Source: Streptomyces sp. cf386 (GTDB taxonomy: Bacteria; Actinomycetota; Actinomycetes; Streptomycetales; Streptomycetaceae). Taken from it: DNA of 54,704 nt. The stretch lies in contig NZ_FNHV01000038.1 of the NCBI RefSeq assembly GCF_900103585.1, positions 1 through 54,704 of the forward strand, read 5' to 3'. Under the pieces are notes generated by a model. The model was not told the DNA's origin, did not search any database, and saw only the letters and a list, made by a program, of their open reading frames with translations. Positions 29,227 through 37,105 of the stretch are shown piece by piece. The translations under genes were made by a program, and so were the position numbers. Position 1 is the first letter of the stretch, and every line of letters starts with the position of its first letter.

Positions 29227-29775
29227 TCAGCGGACGGTCTCCAGCACCTCCGAGGCGCCCAGCGCCTCGGCGATCGCGCCCAGCGCGTCATCGGCGTCCA
29301 GGGCCTTCAGCTCCTTCTCGCCGACGCCGAGGTCGTCGAGGATCGAACTGTCGCCGACGGGGCTGTGCGGGACCGCCTCGGCGGAGCCGCCGACCTCGTC
29401 GTCGGAGTCGCCGTCGGGCTCCTCCGTGCCGTCGAGGTCGAGGGAGTCCAGGTCGGCGTCGTCGTCGCCGGGCTCCCTGCCGAGCATCTCGTCGGTGAGC
29501 AGGATCTCTCCGTAGCTGCTGCGGGCGGCGGCGGCGGCATCCGAGACGTAGATACGAGGGTCGTCCTCGCCGTCGATCCGGACGACACCGAACCAGGAGT
29601 CCTCCTGCTCGATGAGCACCAGCACCGTGTCGTCCTCAGGCGAGGCTTCACGGGCCAGTTCGGCCAGATCAGACAGGGTCTCCACATCGTCGAGCTCTGT
29701 GTCGCTCGCTTCCCACCCGTCTTCGGTGCGCGCGAGCAGTGCGGCGAAGTACACCGTGACTCTCCCACTGGTCAT
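29227..29775 (-). CDS. tRNA adenosine deaminase-associated protein
   Basis: The 182-residue acidic protein belongs to an actinobacterial family always found next to tadA: VTVYFAALLARTEDGWEASDTELDDVETLSDLAELAREA, DTVLVLIEQEDSWFGVVRIDGEDDPRIYVSDAAAAARSSYGEILL. The C-terminal third is extremely Asp/Glu-rich (DDDADLDSLDLDGTEEPDGDSDDE), then ends in ALDADDALGAIAEALGASEVLE. Its function is unknown; a role with TadA is inferred from strict linkage. The 65-bp gap to tadA suggests cotranscription. Confidence 0.85.
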   Translation of the reverse strand: MTSGRVTVYFAALLARTEDGWEASDTELDDVETLSDLAELAREASPEDDTVLVLIEQEDSWFGVVRIDGEDDPRIYVSDAAAAARSSYGEILLTDEMLGREPGDDDADLDSLDLDGTEEPDGDSDDEVGGSAEAVPHSPVGDSSILDDLGVGEKELKALDADDALGAIAEALGASEVLETVR

Positions 29776-30074
29776 AGGCGTGCCGGTTGGGCTTCCCCCC
29801 GGCGGAGGTTGCGGGCGGGGAGGCTAGGGGTCCGAGCCCCACCCACTCGGAATCGTGGCAGAAACAAGGCGTTCAGGGGACGTCTTCGGCACCCTGTGTC
29901 CGGCAGTTTTGATCGCGTGGGCCCGAGGGGGCCCGCGAGCACGTCCGTGAAGGACTCACCAGCGCACTCGTTGCCGCCACCTGCGGATCGTACGCGGCTT
30001 TTCCAGCTGTCCACGCACCCCCACCGCTCCAACGCCCCCGAGAGCCGCGGATCTTCCCCTCCGGCCCGCCCGCC
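29776..30074. other. Intergenic region with one terminator-like hairpin
   Basis: This 299-bp stretch has no convincing gene. At 29914-29937 CGCG-T-GGGCCC and GGGCCC-GCG form a hairpin with one bulge around GAGG, suitable as a terminator for the small minus-strand gene at 30075. The promoter of the tadA-associated gene should lie near 29780-29850, but no clear -10/-35 is seen. Confidence 0.4.
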
Positions 30075-30287
30075 CTACCAGCGGAACGTCCGCATGCGCA
30101 TCGCGTGTCGCAGGCGGGCCGTCTTGGCGCGGCGCGGCTGGACGCGGTCCCGGAGTTCGCGGGCTTCGGCGAGCTCCCGCAGGAACTGGGCGCGCCGCCG
30201 GCGGCGCGCGGCGTCGGTCTCCTCGCGCGTGTCCTGCGCGTCCTGCGTCGCCTGTGTGGGATCCGCTGGGGACTCACGATCGGGCAT
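30075..30287 (-). CDS. Small basic hypothetical protein
   Basis: ATG at 30287 gives 70 residues: an acidic, Gln/Thr/Asp-rich start (MPDRESPADPTQATQDAQDTREE), then a highly basic helix (RRRRRAQFLRELAEARELRDRVQPRRAKTARLRHAMRMRTFRW). The frame is open far upstream, but only this part has codon use and a start that fit. It is divergent from upp at the position where related Streptomyces genomes have a small conserved gene. It is possibly nucleic-acid binding given its charge; the function is unknown. Confidence 0.6.
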   Translation of the reverse strand: MPDRESPADPTQATQDAQDTREETDAARRRRRAQFLRELAEARELRDRVQPRRAKTARLRHAMRMRTFRW

Positions 30288-30412
30288 AGGCTCACCACCC
30301 CCGGTACGTGCCTCCCACTTTCCCTCCGATGGGTGGTTTGATGCCAGCGCAAGGCTGAAGCGATGGCCTTGGGCTTGCCGTGTGCGGGGGCGCCGGGCAT
30401 ACCCGGCCCGGT

Positions 30413-30425
30413 TACTGTTGTGGAC
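30413..30425 (+). promoter_or_regulatory. Likely -10 of upp with leaderless start
   Basis: TACTGT (30413-30418) fits TAnnnT and lies 7 nt before the upp ATG. No ribosome binding site is present, so transcription probably begins at or next to the start codon. No good -35 is visible. Confidence 0.4.
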
Positions 30426-31061
30426 ATGCGTCTCCACGTCGTCGACCACCCCCTGGTCGCCCACAAGCTCACCACGCTGCGCGACCAGCGCACCGACTCC
30501 GCGACCTTCCGCCGGCTCGCCGACGAACTGGTCACCCTGCTCGCCTACGAGGCCACGCGGGACGTGCGCACCGAAGCGGTCGACATCACGACCCCGGTCA
30601 CCGACACCACCGGCGTCAAGCTCTCCTACCCGCGTCCCTTGGTGGTGCCGATCCTGCGGGCCGGCCTCGGCATGCTGGACGGCATGGTCCGGCTGCTGCC
30701 GACCGCCGAGGTGGGCTTCCTGGGCATGATCCGCAACGAGGAGACGCTCCAGGCGTCCACGTACGCCTCGCGTATGCCCGAGGACCTTTCCGGGCGTCAG
30801 GTGTACGTCCTGGACCCGATGCTGGCCACCGGCGGCACGCTGGTCGCGGCGATCCAGGAGCTGATCAAGCGCGGTGCCGACGATGTCACGGCCGTGGTGC
30901 TGCTCGCCGCGCCCGAGGGCGTCGAGCTGATGGAGCGCGAGCTGGCGGGGACGCCGGTGACGGTGGTGACGGCGGCGGTCGACGACCACCTCAACGAGCA
31001 CGGGTACATCGTGCCGGGGCTGGGCGACGCGGGGGACCGGCTCTACGGCGCGGCCGAGTAG
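30426..31061 (+). CDS. upp: Uracil phosphoribosyltransferase
   Basis: The 211-residue enzyme has family landmarks: HPLVAHKLTTLRD at the N-terminus, VVPILRAGLGMLDGM, GFLGMIRNEETLQ and the PRPP loop VYVLDPMLATGGTLVAAI. The uracil-binding end is EHGYIVPGLGDAGDRLYG. It converts uracil and PRPP to UMP in pyrimidine salvage. The start at 30426 follows the family alignment. It is monocistronic and convergent with the LytR_C gene, with a small hairpin at 31076 between them. Confidence 0.95.
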   Translation: MRLHVVDHPLVAHKLTTLRDQRTDSATFRRLADELVTLLAYEATRDVRTEAVDITTPVTDTTGVKLSYPRPLVVPILRAGLGMLDGMVRLLPTAEVGFLGMIRNEETLQASTYASRMPEDLSGRQVYVLDPMLATGGTLVAAIQELIKRGADDVTAVVLLAAPEGVELMERELAGTPVTVVTAAVDDHLNEHGYIVPGLGDAGDRLYGAAE

Positions 31062-31075
31062 CCGAGCAAGTTCCC

Positions 31076-31093
31076 GAGCGGCTACGACCGCTC
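31076..31093. terminator. Weak hairpin between upp and the LytR_C gene
   Basis: GAGCGG (31076-31081) and CCGCTC (31088-31093) pair around CTACGA in the 43-bp convergent gap. The stem is short, so the termination role is tentative. Confidence 0.35.
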
Positions 31094-31104
31094 AGTAGCT
31101 CCGC

Positions 31105-31758
31105 TCAGCAGCTCTGCTCCGCGGCGGTGGACGTCGGCTCGGGCTCGGCCAGCGTGGCCAGTGCCTTGTCGGCGTCCGCCTTCTTCGTCAGCGACTTGAA
31201 GCTGTTGCCGATGATCAGGTCGACGTCCTTGCCCTTGCGGGCGGCGTCGGTGCGGCGCTCGGCGCTGGTGAGCTGGGTGGCGAGGACGGGCAGCGAGCTG
31301 TTGATCGACTCGGCCGGGCCGAGCACTATCCCGGTGCCCTTGACCTTCTTGTCGAACTCCTTCGACGCGTTGCCCACGTCGCCGATCTTGAAGCCGCGCT
31401 TCTTGAGCTCGTCCGCCGTCTGCTTGGCGAGCCCGCTGCGGGTGGTGGCGTTGAAGACGTTGACGGTGATGCCGCCCGGCTTGGGCAGCGGCCCCGTGGC
31501 GCTGGGCGAGGGGGTGCCCGAGGGGGTCACCTTGGTCTCGCAGTCGGCCTTCGCGCCGGCTGCCGAAGCCTTTCTGCCGTTGCCGGTGAAGACGTCGATG
31601 AGCTGCAGCGTTCCCCAGCCGATCATGCCGAGCGCGGCGACGGAGGCGACGGCGAGGACCACGAGCCTGCCGCGTCGCCGGGGACGGCGCATCCGCGGGT
31701 ACTTGTTCCCCCGGATCCGGTACTCGCCGCCCATGCCCGGGGGAGTCAGCATGCTCAT
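31105..31758 (-). CDS. LytR C-terminal domain (LytR_C) membrane protein
   Basis: The 217-residue protein has a basic cytoplasmic start (RIRGNKYPRMRRPRRRGR), one membrane helix (LVVLAVASVAALGMIGWGTLQLI, about 32-54) and a Pro/Ser linker. A LytR_C domain follows (PGGITVNVFNATTRSGLAKQTADELKKRGFKIGDVGNAS, GTGIVLGPAESINSSLPVLATQL). The domain is extracytoplasmic and occurs at the end of LCP cell-wall ligases; alone it may bind wall polymers or LCP proteins. No LCP catalytic domain is present. Streptomyces genomes I recall have it next to upp. Confidence 0.85.
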   Translation of the reverse strand: MSMLTPPGMGGEYRIRGNKYPRMRRPRRRGRLVVLAVASVAALGMIGWGTLQLIDVFTGNGRKASAAGAKADCETKVTPSGTPSPSATGPLPKPGGITVNVFNATTRSGLAKQTADELKKRGFKIGDVGNASKEFDKKVKGTGIVLGPAESINSSLPVLATQLTSAERRTDAARKGKDVDLIIGNSFKSLTKKADADKALATLAEPEPTSTAAEQSC

Positions 31759-31897
31759 GGGCGCAGCGTAGTGCGCCTGAGCGGCGATGCCTACTAGATG
31801 ATCATTCGATACCGCTCAGTCCAACCCGAAAGGGCCAACAGGCCGACGCACGAGGGCGCCGCCCCGGGGCGTGTCCGGGACTGGTGCGGTCCGTCCG

Positions 31898-32194
31898 TCA
31901 GTCCAGTTCCAGGACTCTCGCGTGCAGCACCTGGCGCTGCTGCAGCGCCGCGCGCACGGCGCGGTGGAGACCGTCCTCCAGATACAGGTCGCCCTGCCAC
32001 TTCACGACGTGCGCGAAGAGGTCGCCGTAGAACGTGGAGTCCTCGGCGAGCAGGGTTTCCAGATCGAGCTGACCCTTGGTCGTCACCAGCTGATCGAGGC
32101 GGACCGGGCGCGGCGCGACGTCCGCCCACTGCCGGGTGCTTTCCCGGCCGTGGTCGGGGTACGGCCGGCCGTTTCCGATGCGCTTGAAGATCAC
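31898..32194 (-). CDS. Small ParB/Srx-fold-like conserved actinobacterial protein
   Basis: The 98-residue protein reads MIFKRIGNGRPYPDHGR, PVRLDQLVTTKGQLDLETLLAEDSTFYGDLFAHVVKWQGDLYLEDGLHRAVRAALQQRQVLHARVLEL. The order 'residue-list loop, beta strand, EDGLHRA helix' matches the ParB/sulfiredoxin-like fold, with EDGLHR corresponding to the DGxHR box. Automated pipelines often call this family a VapB antitoxin, but no toxin gene is adjacent. It is divergent from the HerA-like ATPase with a 285-bp gap in which I see no other gene. Its function is unknown; it looks like a core protein. Confidence 0.6.
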   Translation of the reverse strand: MIFKRIGNGRPYPDHGRESTRQWADVAPRPVRLDQLVTTKGQLDLETLLAEDSTFYGDLFAHVVKWQGDLYLEDGLHRAVRAALQQRQVLHARVLELD

Positions 32195-32479
32195 ACGGAA
32201 AGCCTACCGGTCAAGACGTTCCGGGCGCAGCCATGGCGGCGGAGTGCGACGCTGGAAAAGTCGGGACAAAGTGAGGTGAAGCGGCGAGGTGTGAGGGAAC
32301 CGTGGCCGGATCGGAAGCCGGAACGGGCCTGAACGGAGGCCGGGGCGGCGGTCGGGGACCGAACCGAACAGACGTTGGGCCGAATGGTGGAGGGATGGTC
32401 CGACCGGGGGTGGGCGAGGGCATCCGATCGGCGATCGGAGTGGTGGTCGGCATCGGGGCGGACGCGGTGGAGGTCCGAC

Positions 32480-34114
32480 ATGAGGGATCGAGAGAACGCG
32501 GGCAAGGCCGGCTCCGGGACCGTGTCGCCGGGTGCCGCTCCGGAGGCGCGTGGCAGTGCGCCCGCCCTCGCGCGGGAGGCGCTGGAGATCGCGGCCGGGT
32601 ACGCGTTCAGCGGGCCGGCCCTCGACCTGGGCGCGCTGCTCTGGGACGGGCGGTGTCTGCCCGACGCGCAGATCCGGGTCCCGCTGGCCGTGCTGAACCG
32701 GCATGGCCTGGTCGCGGGCGCCACCGGCACCGGCAAGACCAAGACGCTCCAGCTGGTCGCCGAGCAGCTGTCGGCGCAGGGTGTGCCGGTGTTCCTGGCG
32801 GACATCAAGGGCGACCTCTCGGGGATCGCGGCGCCGGGGCAGTCGAACGACAAGGTGCGGTCCCGGACCGCCGAGGTGCACCAGCAGTGGGCCGGGACCG
32901 GCTGTCCCGCCGAGTTCTACGCGCTCGGCGGCATCGGTCACGGCATCCCCGTACGCGCCACGATCACCAGCTTCGGCCCCGTCCTGCTCTCCAAGGTCCT
33001 CCAGCTCAACCAGACCCAGGAGCAGTCCCTCGGCCTGATCTTCCACTACGCCGACACCAAGGGCCTGGAACTGGTCGACCTCAAGGACCTCAGGGCGGTC
33101 GTCGCCTTCCTGACCTCGGACGAGGGCCGGGCGGAACTCAAGAACATCGGCGGGCTCTCCACTGCCACGGCCGGGGTGATTTTGCGGTCCCTCACTGCGT
33201 TCGAGGCACAGGGCATGGCCGACTTCTTCGGGGAGCCGGAGTTCGACACGAGTGAACTCCTGCGGACGGCGGCGGACGGGCGGGGCGTGGTCTCGGTCCT
33301 CGAACTGGCCGCCGTACAGGACAGGCCGCAGCTGTTCTCGACCTTCCTGATGTGGCTGCTCGTCGACCTCTTCCACGATCTGCCGGAGGTAGGAGACGCC
33401 GACAGGCCGAAGCTGGTGTTCTTCTTCGACGAGGCGCATCTGCTGTTCGACGACGCGTCCAAGGCTTTCCTGGACTCGATCACCCAGACCGTGCGACTCA
33501 TTCGCTCGAAAGGGGTCGGCGTCTTCTTCGTGACGCAGACCCCGAAGGACGTGCCCGCCGACGTCCTGGGCCAGCTCGGCAACCGCGTCCAGCACGCGCT
33601 GCGCGCCTTCACCCCGGACGATCAGAAGGCGCTCAGGGCCACGGTGAAGACCTTCCCCAACTCGGCGTACGACCTGGAGGAACTCCTCACCGGCCTCGGC
33701 ACCGGTGAGGCCGTGGTGACCGTCCTGAGCGAGAAGGGCGCGCCGACGCCGGTCGCCGCGACCCGGTTGCGGGCGCCCGAGTCGCTGATGGGGCCGATCG
33801 AGGCGGGCGCGCTGGAGCGGGCGGTGACGTCGTCCGGGCTGTACGGGCGGTATGCACAGGCTGTGGACAGGGAGTCGGCGTACGAGCGGCTGCAGGCGTC
33901 CCGAGGTGCGAAGGGGCCCGACGAGATGCGCGAGGCGGTGACTGCCGGGGAGCGCGGGGCCGGGGCGCGCAGGGCCGAGCAGAAGGAGCAGCCCTCGGTC
34001 GTCGAGCAGGTCGTCGGGAGCGGCATGTTCAAGTCCCTGGCTCGGTCGATCGGTACGCAGATCGGGCGGGAGATCACCCGGTCGGTCTTCGGGACGGCGC
34101 GGCGGAGGCGGTAG
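32480..34114 (+). CDS. HerA-like helicase/ATPase, DUF853 family
   Basis: ATG at 32480 with GGAGG at 32469-32473 gives 544 residues. The P-loop is GATGTGKTKT (80-89), Walker B is VFFFDEAHLL (Asp317-Glu318), and TQTPKDVPADVLGQLGNRVQHALRAFTPDDQKAL carries the sensor and arginine elements. The N-terminal strands are reduced relative to archaeal HerA, as is usual for DUF853. The C-terminal 100 residues are helical and basic (ARSIGTQIGREITRSVFG). FtsK/HerA-type motors are hexameric DNA translocases, but the function of this bacterial branch is not established. The stop codon lies inside a tandem 31-bp repeat. Confidence 0.85.
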   Translation: MRDRENAGKAGSGTVSPGAAPEARGSAPALAREALEIAAGYAFSGPALDLGALLWDGRCLPDAQIRVPLAVLNRHGLVAGATGTGKTKTLQLVAEQLSAQGVPVFLADIKGDLSGIAAPGQSNDKVRSRTAEVHQQWAGTGCPAEFYALGGIGHGIPVRATITSFGPVLLSKVLQLNQTQEQSLGLIFHYADTKGLELVDLKDLRAVVAFLTSDEGRAELKNIGGLSTATAGVILRSLTAFEAQGMADFFGEPEFDTSELLRTAADGRGVVSVLELAAVQDRPQLFSTFLMWLLVDLFHDLPEVGDADRPKLVFFFDEAHLLFDDASKAFLDSITQTVRLIRSKGVGVFFVTQTPKDVPADVLGQLGNRVQHALRAFTPDDQKALRATVKTFPNSAYDLEELLTGLGTGEAVVTVLSEKGAPTPVAATRLRAPESLMGPIEAGALERAVTSSGLYGRYAQAVDRESAYERLQASRGAKGPDEMREAVTAGERGAGARRAEQKEQPSVVEQVVGSGMFKSLARSIGTQIGREITRSVFGTARRRR

Positions 34115-34169
34115 GTGGGTCTGTTGGAGGTCTCGGGGGCGGTAGGCGGGTCTGTAGGAGGTCTCGGGG
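34108..34169. repeat. Tandem 31-bp duplication at the 3' end of the HerA-like gene
   Basis: Two copies (34108-34138 and 34139-34169), differing at two positions, begin GCGGTAGG and end GGAGGTCTCGGGG. The TAG in the first copy is the stop codon of the HerA-like gene. It is probably a slipped-strand or tandem duplication. Confidence 0.85.
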
Positions 34170-34172
34170 AGC

Positions 34173-34223
34173 GGCGCGGCGGAGGATCCGGCTCCGGTGG
34201 AGCCCGGCCACCTCCGCCGCGCC
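34173..34223. terminator. Strong bidirectional terminator
   Basis: GGCGCGGCGGAGG (34173-34185) and CCTCCGCCGCGCC (34211-34223) are perfect 13-bp arms. Inside, GGCTCC (34190-34195) and GGAGCC (34199-34204) form a second stem around GGT. It sits between the convergent HerA-like gene and the small gene at 34228. Confidence 0.85.
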
Positions 34224-34227
34224 CGCG

Positions 34228-34353
34228 TCAGCCGCGCTCCCGCTTCTTCGGGGGCTGCTGCGGCTTCGCCTGCTTCAGCTGCGGTTTCGGGGTGTTGCGG
34301 ACGGCCTCCGCGCGCAGCAGGGCGCGCAGGACGGCGTAGTGGTCGGTGGGCAT
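34228..34353 (-). CDS. Very small hypothetical protein (41 residues)
   Basis: ATG at 34353, preceded by AAGGAGCAC, encodes MPTDHYAVLRALLRAEAVRN followed by a Lys/Gln/Pro-rich tail TPKPQLKQAKPQQPPKKRERG. A good ribosome binding site, strong codon bias and a position against a terminator support a real gene. The long upstream extension of the frame is spurious. The first 20 residues form a short helix; the tail is basic and disordered. Function is unknown. Confidence 0.6.
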   Translation of the reverse strand: MPTDHYAVLRALLRAEAVRNTPKPQLKQAKPQQPPKKRERG

Positions 34354-34400
34354 GACTGTGCTCCTTGTGTCGTCCTGACTGACCTCGTCGCGGGGGTCTG

Positions 34401-34724
34401 TCAGCAACGCAGGACCACGGTGCGCAGGATGTGCGGGACGTACGGCGGTCGCGGCTGCGCGGGGTGGGAGAGGCGGGCCGGGACGCCGGGCACCGGCTTC
34501 GACGGGGGCGTGGAACACAGCCGTACGGTGGTGCGCCGGTCGGTGCGGGCCGGTGGCCGCAGGACCGTGTCGAGGGCGTCGTGCTCGACGGCCTCGCCGG
34601 AGACCCCGGCCACGGCGGGCACGGCATGCGCCTGGGCGTGCGCGCCCGGCACCAGCAGGGCGAGCAGCAGCACGAGGACCCGCAGCCAGGTGTGGCTGCG
34701 CGGAACAGTGCGTGCGGTGCTCAC
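34401..34724 (-). CDS. Small secreted or membrane-anchored protein
   Basis: The 107-residue product has a basic start (MSTARTVPRSHTWLR), a hydrophobic core VLVLLLALLVPGAHA with an AHA cleavage-like site near residue 31, then a His/Pro/Arg-rich exported part with two cysteines (RLCSTPP, VVLRC). No conserved domain is recognised. It shares strand with the 41-residue gene, 47 bp away. Confidence 0.55.
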   Translation of the reverse strand: MSTARTVPRSHTWLRVLVLLLALLVPGAHAQAHAVPAVAGVSGEAVEHDALDTVLRPPARTDRRTTVRLCSTPPSKPVPGVPARLSHPAQPRPPYVPHILRTVVLRC

Positions 34725-34810
34725 GGGAGGTCATCTCCCCGGTGGCCGTAGCGGGTTCATCGCGTCGGACGCGAGAACCGCCCGCTCGGCGTACCGGTGC
34801 GCGGCGGATA

Positions 34811-35482
34811 TCACAGCTCGTGCGGGACCTGGCGGGCCCGCCCCCGCATCCGGATTCCGGTGACGATCTCGACGACGCCGACCGCGACCAGCCACCAGCC
34901 GCCGATCAAGGTGAGCACGGTGACCGACTCGATCGGGGAGTCGATCAGCACGATCCCGCCGACGACGGTGACCACGCCGAGGGAGATCTGCCAGCCGCGG
35001 GCCGGCATGGACCGGTCGGAGGCGGCGGCCAGGGTCTGGGTGATGCCCCGGAAGAGCCAGCCGATACCGATCCACAGGGCGAGCAGCAGGATCGACTGCA
35101 TCGGGCGGCGGAAGCAGAACAGGCCGAGGAGGACCGACACGGTGCCGCTGATGAACGCCAGCACCCGCAGCGAGGTCGTCTTGTGCGTGCCGAAGGCGGC
35201 GACCAGTTGGAAGACGCCGCTGATCAGGAGGTAGAGCCCGAAGAGAACACCCGACACGAAGAGCGAGGCGTCCGGCCAGACCAGGATCAGAACACCCAGG
35301 ACCAGGGAGGCGACCCCGGTGAGCAGGACGACCTGCCAGGCGGCGCGGGAGAGGGCGTGCAGGGGGCCCTCGAAGGGCGGCTCGGGCTCGTGGGACGTCC
35401 CCGGCCCCGGTGAGCGCCCGGCATGCACCCGGCGGTCGTCGTAGTCCCGGCCCCCGGCAGGACCGGTCGGTGCCTCGCTCAT
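34811..35482 (-). CDS. HdeD-family membrane protein
   Basis: ATG at 35482 gives 223 residues. A polar leader of about 45 residues precedes six membrane helices in three HdeD-type pairs: WQVVLLTGVASLVLGVLILVWPDASLFVSGVLFGLYLLISGVFQLVAAF, then LRVLAFISGTVSVLLGLFCFRRP and LLLALWIGIGWLFRGITQTLAA, then GWQISLGVVTVVGGIVLIDSPIESVTVLTLIGGWWLVAVGVVEIVTGI. The repeated P..s...l....g....G.... pattern is that of DUF308/HdeD. In E. coli HdeD aids acid resistance; here the role is unknown. Confidence 0.85.
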   Translation of the reverse strand: MSEAPTGPAGGRDYDDRRVHAGRSPGPGTSHEPEPPFEGPLHALSRAAWQVVLLTGVASLVLGVLILVWPDASLFVSGVLFGLYLLISGVFQLVAAFGTHKTTSLRVLAFISGTVSVLLGLFCFRRPMQSILLLALWIGIGWLFRGITQTLAAASDRSMPARGWQISLGVVTVVGGIVLIDSPIESVTVLTLIGGWWLVAVGVVEIVTGIRMRGRARQVPHEL

Positions 35483-35652
35483 GCTCCATGCTGCGAACAC
35501 CCGCACGGGCTCCGCCATTCGGGACGGGCCACTTGGCTGACGGGGGATCGTTGCTGCGGGCCGGCGCGGTCGCTGCCCGCGGTGCCGGAGGGGGTCACCC
35601 GTGGACCCGGCCGGTGCCTATGGGCCGCAGGCCACTCCCGCCGCCACGGCCG

Positions 35653-36246
35653 TTACTTCCGCGCTGCCTTCGCCGCCTTCGCCGCCGCCTTCATCTCCTG
35701 TTTGTGGGCCCGTACCTTGGTCAGGGATTCCGGTCCGGTGATGTCGGCGATGGAGCGGTAGGACTTCGGTTCGCCGTAGGCGCCGGCGGCTTCCTGCCAG
35801 CCTGTGGGGGTCACGCCCAGTTGCTTGCCCAGGAGGGCGAGGAAGATCTGGGCCTTCTGCTTGCCGAAGCCGGGCAGGGCCTCCAGGCGGCGCAGGAGTT
35901 CCCGGCCGTCGTCGACGCCCTTCCAGACGAGCTCGGCGTCACCGTCGTAGTGCTCGACGAGGTACTGGCACAGCTGCTGGATCCGCTTGGCCATGGACCC
36001 CGGGTAGCGGTGCACGGCCGGCTTCTCCGACAGCAGGGCCGAGAACGCCTCCGGGTCCTGGGCGGCGATGTCGTGCGCGTCCAGGTCCTCCGCGCCGAGC
36101 CGGTCCGCGATCGTGCGGGGCCCCTTGAACGCCCACTCCATCGGAACCTGTTGGTCCAGCAGCATGCCGACCAGCGCGGCGAGCGGGCTGCGGCCGAGGA
36201 GTTCGTCGGCCTCGGGGTCCTGGGCCAGGTGAAGGGTGACGTCCAT
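35653..36246 (-). CDS. HhH-GPD-type base excision DNA repair protein
   Basis: ATG at 36246 (MDVTLHLAQDPEADELLGRSPLAALVGMLLDQQVPMEWAFKGP) gives 197 residues and matches an actinobacterial uncharacterised HhH-GPD family. The hairpin LEALPGFGKQKAQIFLALLGKQLG contains the GxGKxKA DNA-binding turn. The iron-sulfur cluster cysteines of EndoIII are absent. The C-terminus is Lys/Ala-rich (KAAAKAAKAARK). It probably excises damaged bases as a glycosylase; the lesion is unknown. Confidence 0.8.
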   Translation of the reverse strand: MDVTLHLAQDPEADELLGRSPLAALVGMLLDQQVPMEWAFKGPRTIADRLGAEDLDAHDIAAQDPEAFSALLSEKPAVHRYPGSMAKRIQQLCQYLVEHYDGDAELVWKGVDDGRELLRRLEALPGFGKQKAQIFLALLGKQLGVTPTGWQEAAGAYGEPKSYRSIADITGPESLTKVRAHKQEMKAAAKAAKAARK

Positions 36247-36307
36247 GCCCCCGATCATGCCCCCTCGCCTCATGCCCCGCAGCCGTACGTGCCCCGCAGC
36301 CGTACGT

Positions 36308-37027
36308 TCAGGGGCGCCAGTACCCCAGCGCGTTCACCCGCTGCTTGGGAACGCCCAGCTCCTTGCGGACGTACGACGTCAGGGCCCGGGTCGTCGCCGT
36401 GTCGCAGGCGATCCAGACGTACGGGTCCGGGGTGCCCTCGAGGAGGTCGGGGAGGGCCTCCTTCACCTGGTCGACCAGGTGGGCGCCGGCGTCGCGCCTC
36501 GGGAGGGTGCGGATGTCGTGGCGGGCGGGCTCGGTGCGGAAGGGGAGGTCGTCCCGCTCGCCTTCGAACCACACCGTCGCCGGGGCCGAGTCCAGGGCGC
36601 TGAGCAGGGAGTTGAGGGCGGGGAGCGAGGCCGGGTCGGCGACGGCGAAGACGTGGGAGGGCGCGGGGTCGGGGTCGGTGAACCCGGTGCCGTGGATGGT
36701 CGCCTCGATCGTGTCGCCGGGCTTCGCCGCCCGCGCCCAGTCGCTGGCGCAGCCCTCGTGCAGGGCGAACTCCAGGCTGAAGGTGCCGGCCGCCGGGTCC
36801 GGGTCGACCAGGGTGTACGCCCGCTGGTGCGGCTTGCCCGCGTTGTCGAACCACAGGCGGACCCACATTGTGGGATGTACGCCCGCCGCCGCGAGCAAGC
36901 CGCCGTCCTGAAGGTGAACGCGGCGATAGTGCGGGGTGACGTCCTCCGCGCCCGTCACCGTGAACACGAAGTCCTTCGCGCGCAGCAGCTTCAGGACCGC
37001 GCCCTCCCAGCCGTGCCCCTGCCCCAT
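36308..37027 (-). CDS. Siderophore-interacting protein (FAD/NAD(P)H ferric-siderophore reductase)
   Basis: ATG at 37027 (MGQGHGWEGAVLKLLRAKDFVFTVTGAEDVTPHYRRV), preceded by AAGGGTGAAGAAG, gives 239 residues; a TTG at 37045 is an alternative. The FAD-binding HQRAYTLVDPDPAAGTFSLEFALHEGCASDWARAAKPGD and the C-terminal SIP domain (ATVWFEGERDDLPFR, PYVWIACDTATTRALTSYVRKELG, NALGYWRP) define the ViuB family. It releases iron from imported ferric siderophores by reduction in the cytoplasm. An iron box at 37068 lies 41 bp upstream of its start and serves the divergent operon too. Confidence 0.9.
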   Translation of the reverse strand: MGQGHGWEGAVLKLLRAKDFVFTVTGAEDVTPHYRRVHLQDGGLLAAAGVHPTMWVRLWFDNAGKPHQRAYTLVDPDPAAGTFSLEFALHEGCASDWARAAKPGDTIEATIHGTGFTDPDPAPSHVFAVADPASLPALNSLLSALDSAPATVWFEGERDDLPFRTEPARHDIRTLPRRDAGAHLVDQVKEALPDLLEGTPDPYVWIACDTATTRALTSYVRKELGVPKQRVNALGYWRP

Positions 37028-37067
37028 GGCTTCTTCACCCTTCAAGTACGATTCCTGCCCAGATTAC

Positions 37068-37086
37068 TTAGGGAAGGCTAACCTAA
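37068..37086. promoter_or_regulatory. Iron box (DmdR/IdeR operator)
   Basis: TTAGGGAAGGCTAACCTAA matches the perfect 19-bp palindrome TTAGGTTAGGCTAACCTAA at 17 positions; only the two central T of the left arm differ. It lies in the 78-bp divergent space between the siderophore-interacting gene and the acylase gene. Fe-DmdR1 would therefore repress both directions in iron-rich cells. Confidence 0.85.
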
Positions 37087-37105
37087 AGCATAGGAGGGAC
37101 ACAGG

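Noticed and set aside
31898..32194. VapB-type antitoxin of a toxin-antitoxin pair
   Set aside because: No PIN-domain toxin or other small partner gene is adjacent, and the EDGLHRA motif fits a ParB/Srx-like fold better than an antitoxin.
31898..34114. ParB-like plus HerA-like genes as an antiphage defence system
   Set aside because: They are divergent with a 285-bp gap, sit in a core-looking region and lack the nuclease or Sir2 partners of known HerA defence systems.
32204..34627. An 807-codon minus-strand open frame
   Set aside because: It is antisense to the HerA-like gene, which has intact Walker motifs, and has no recognisable domain.
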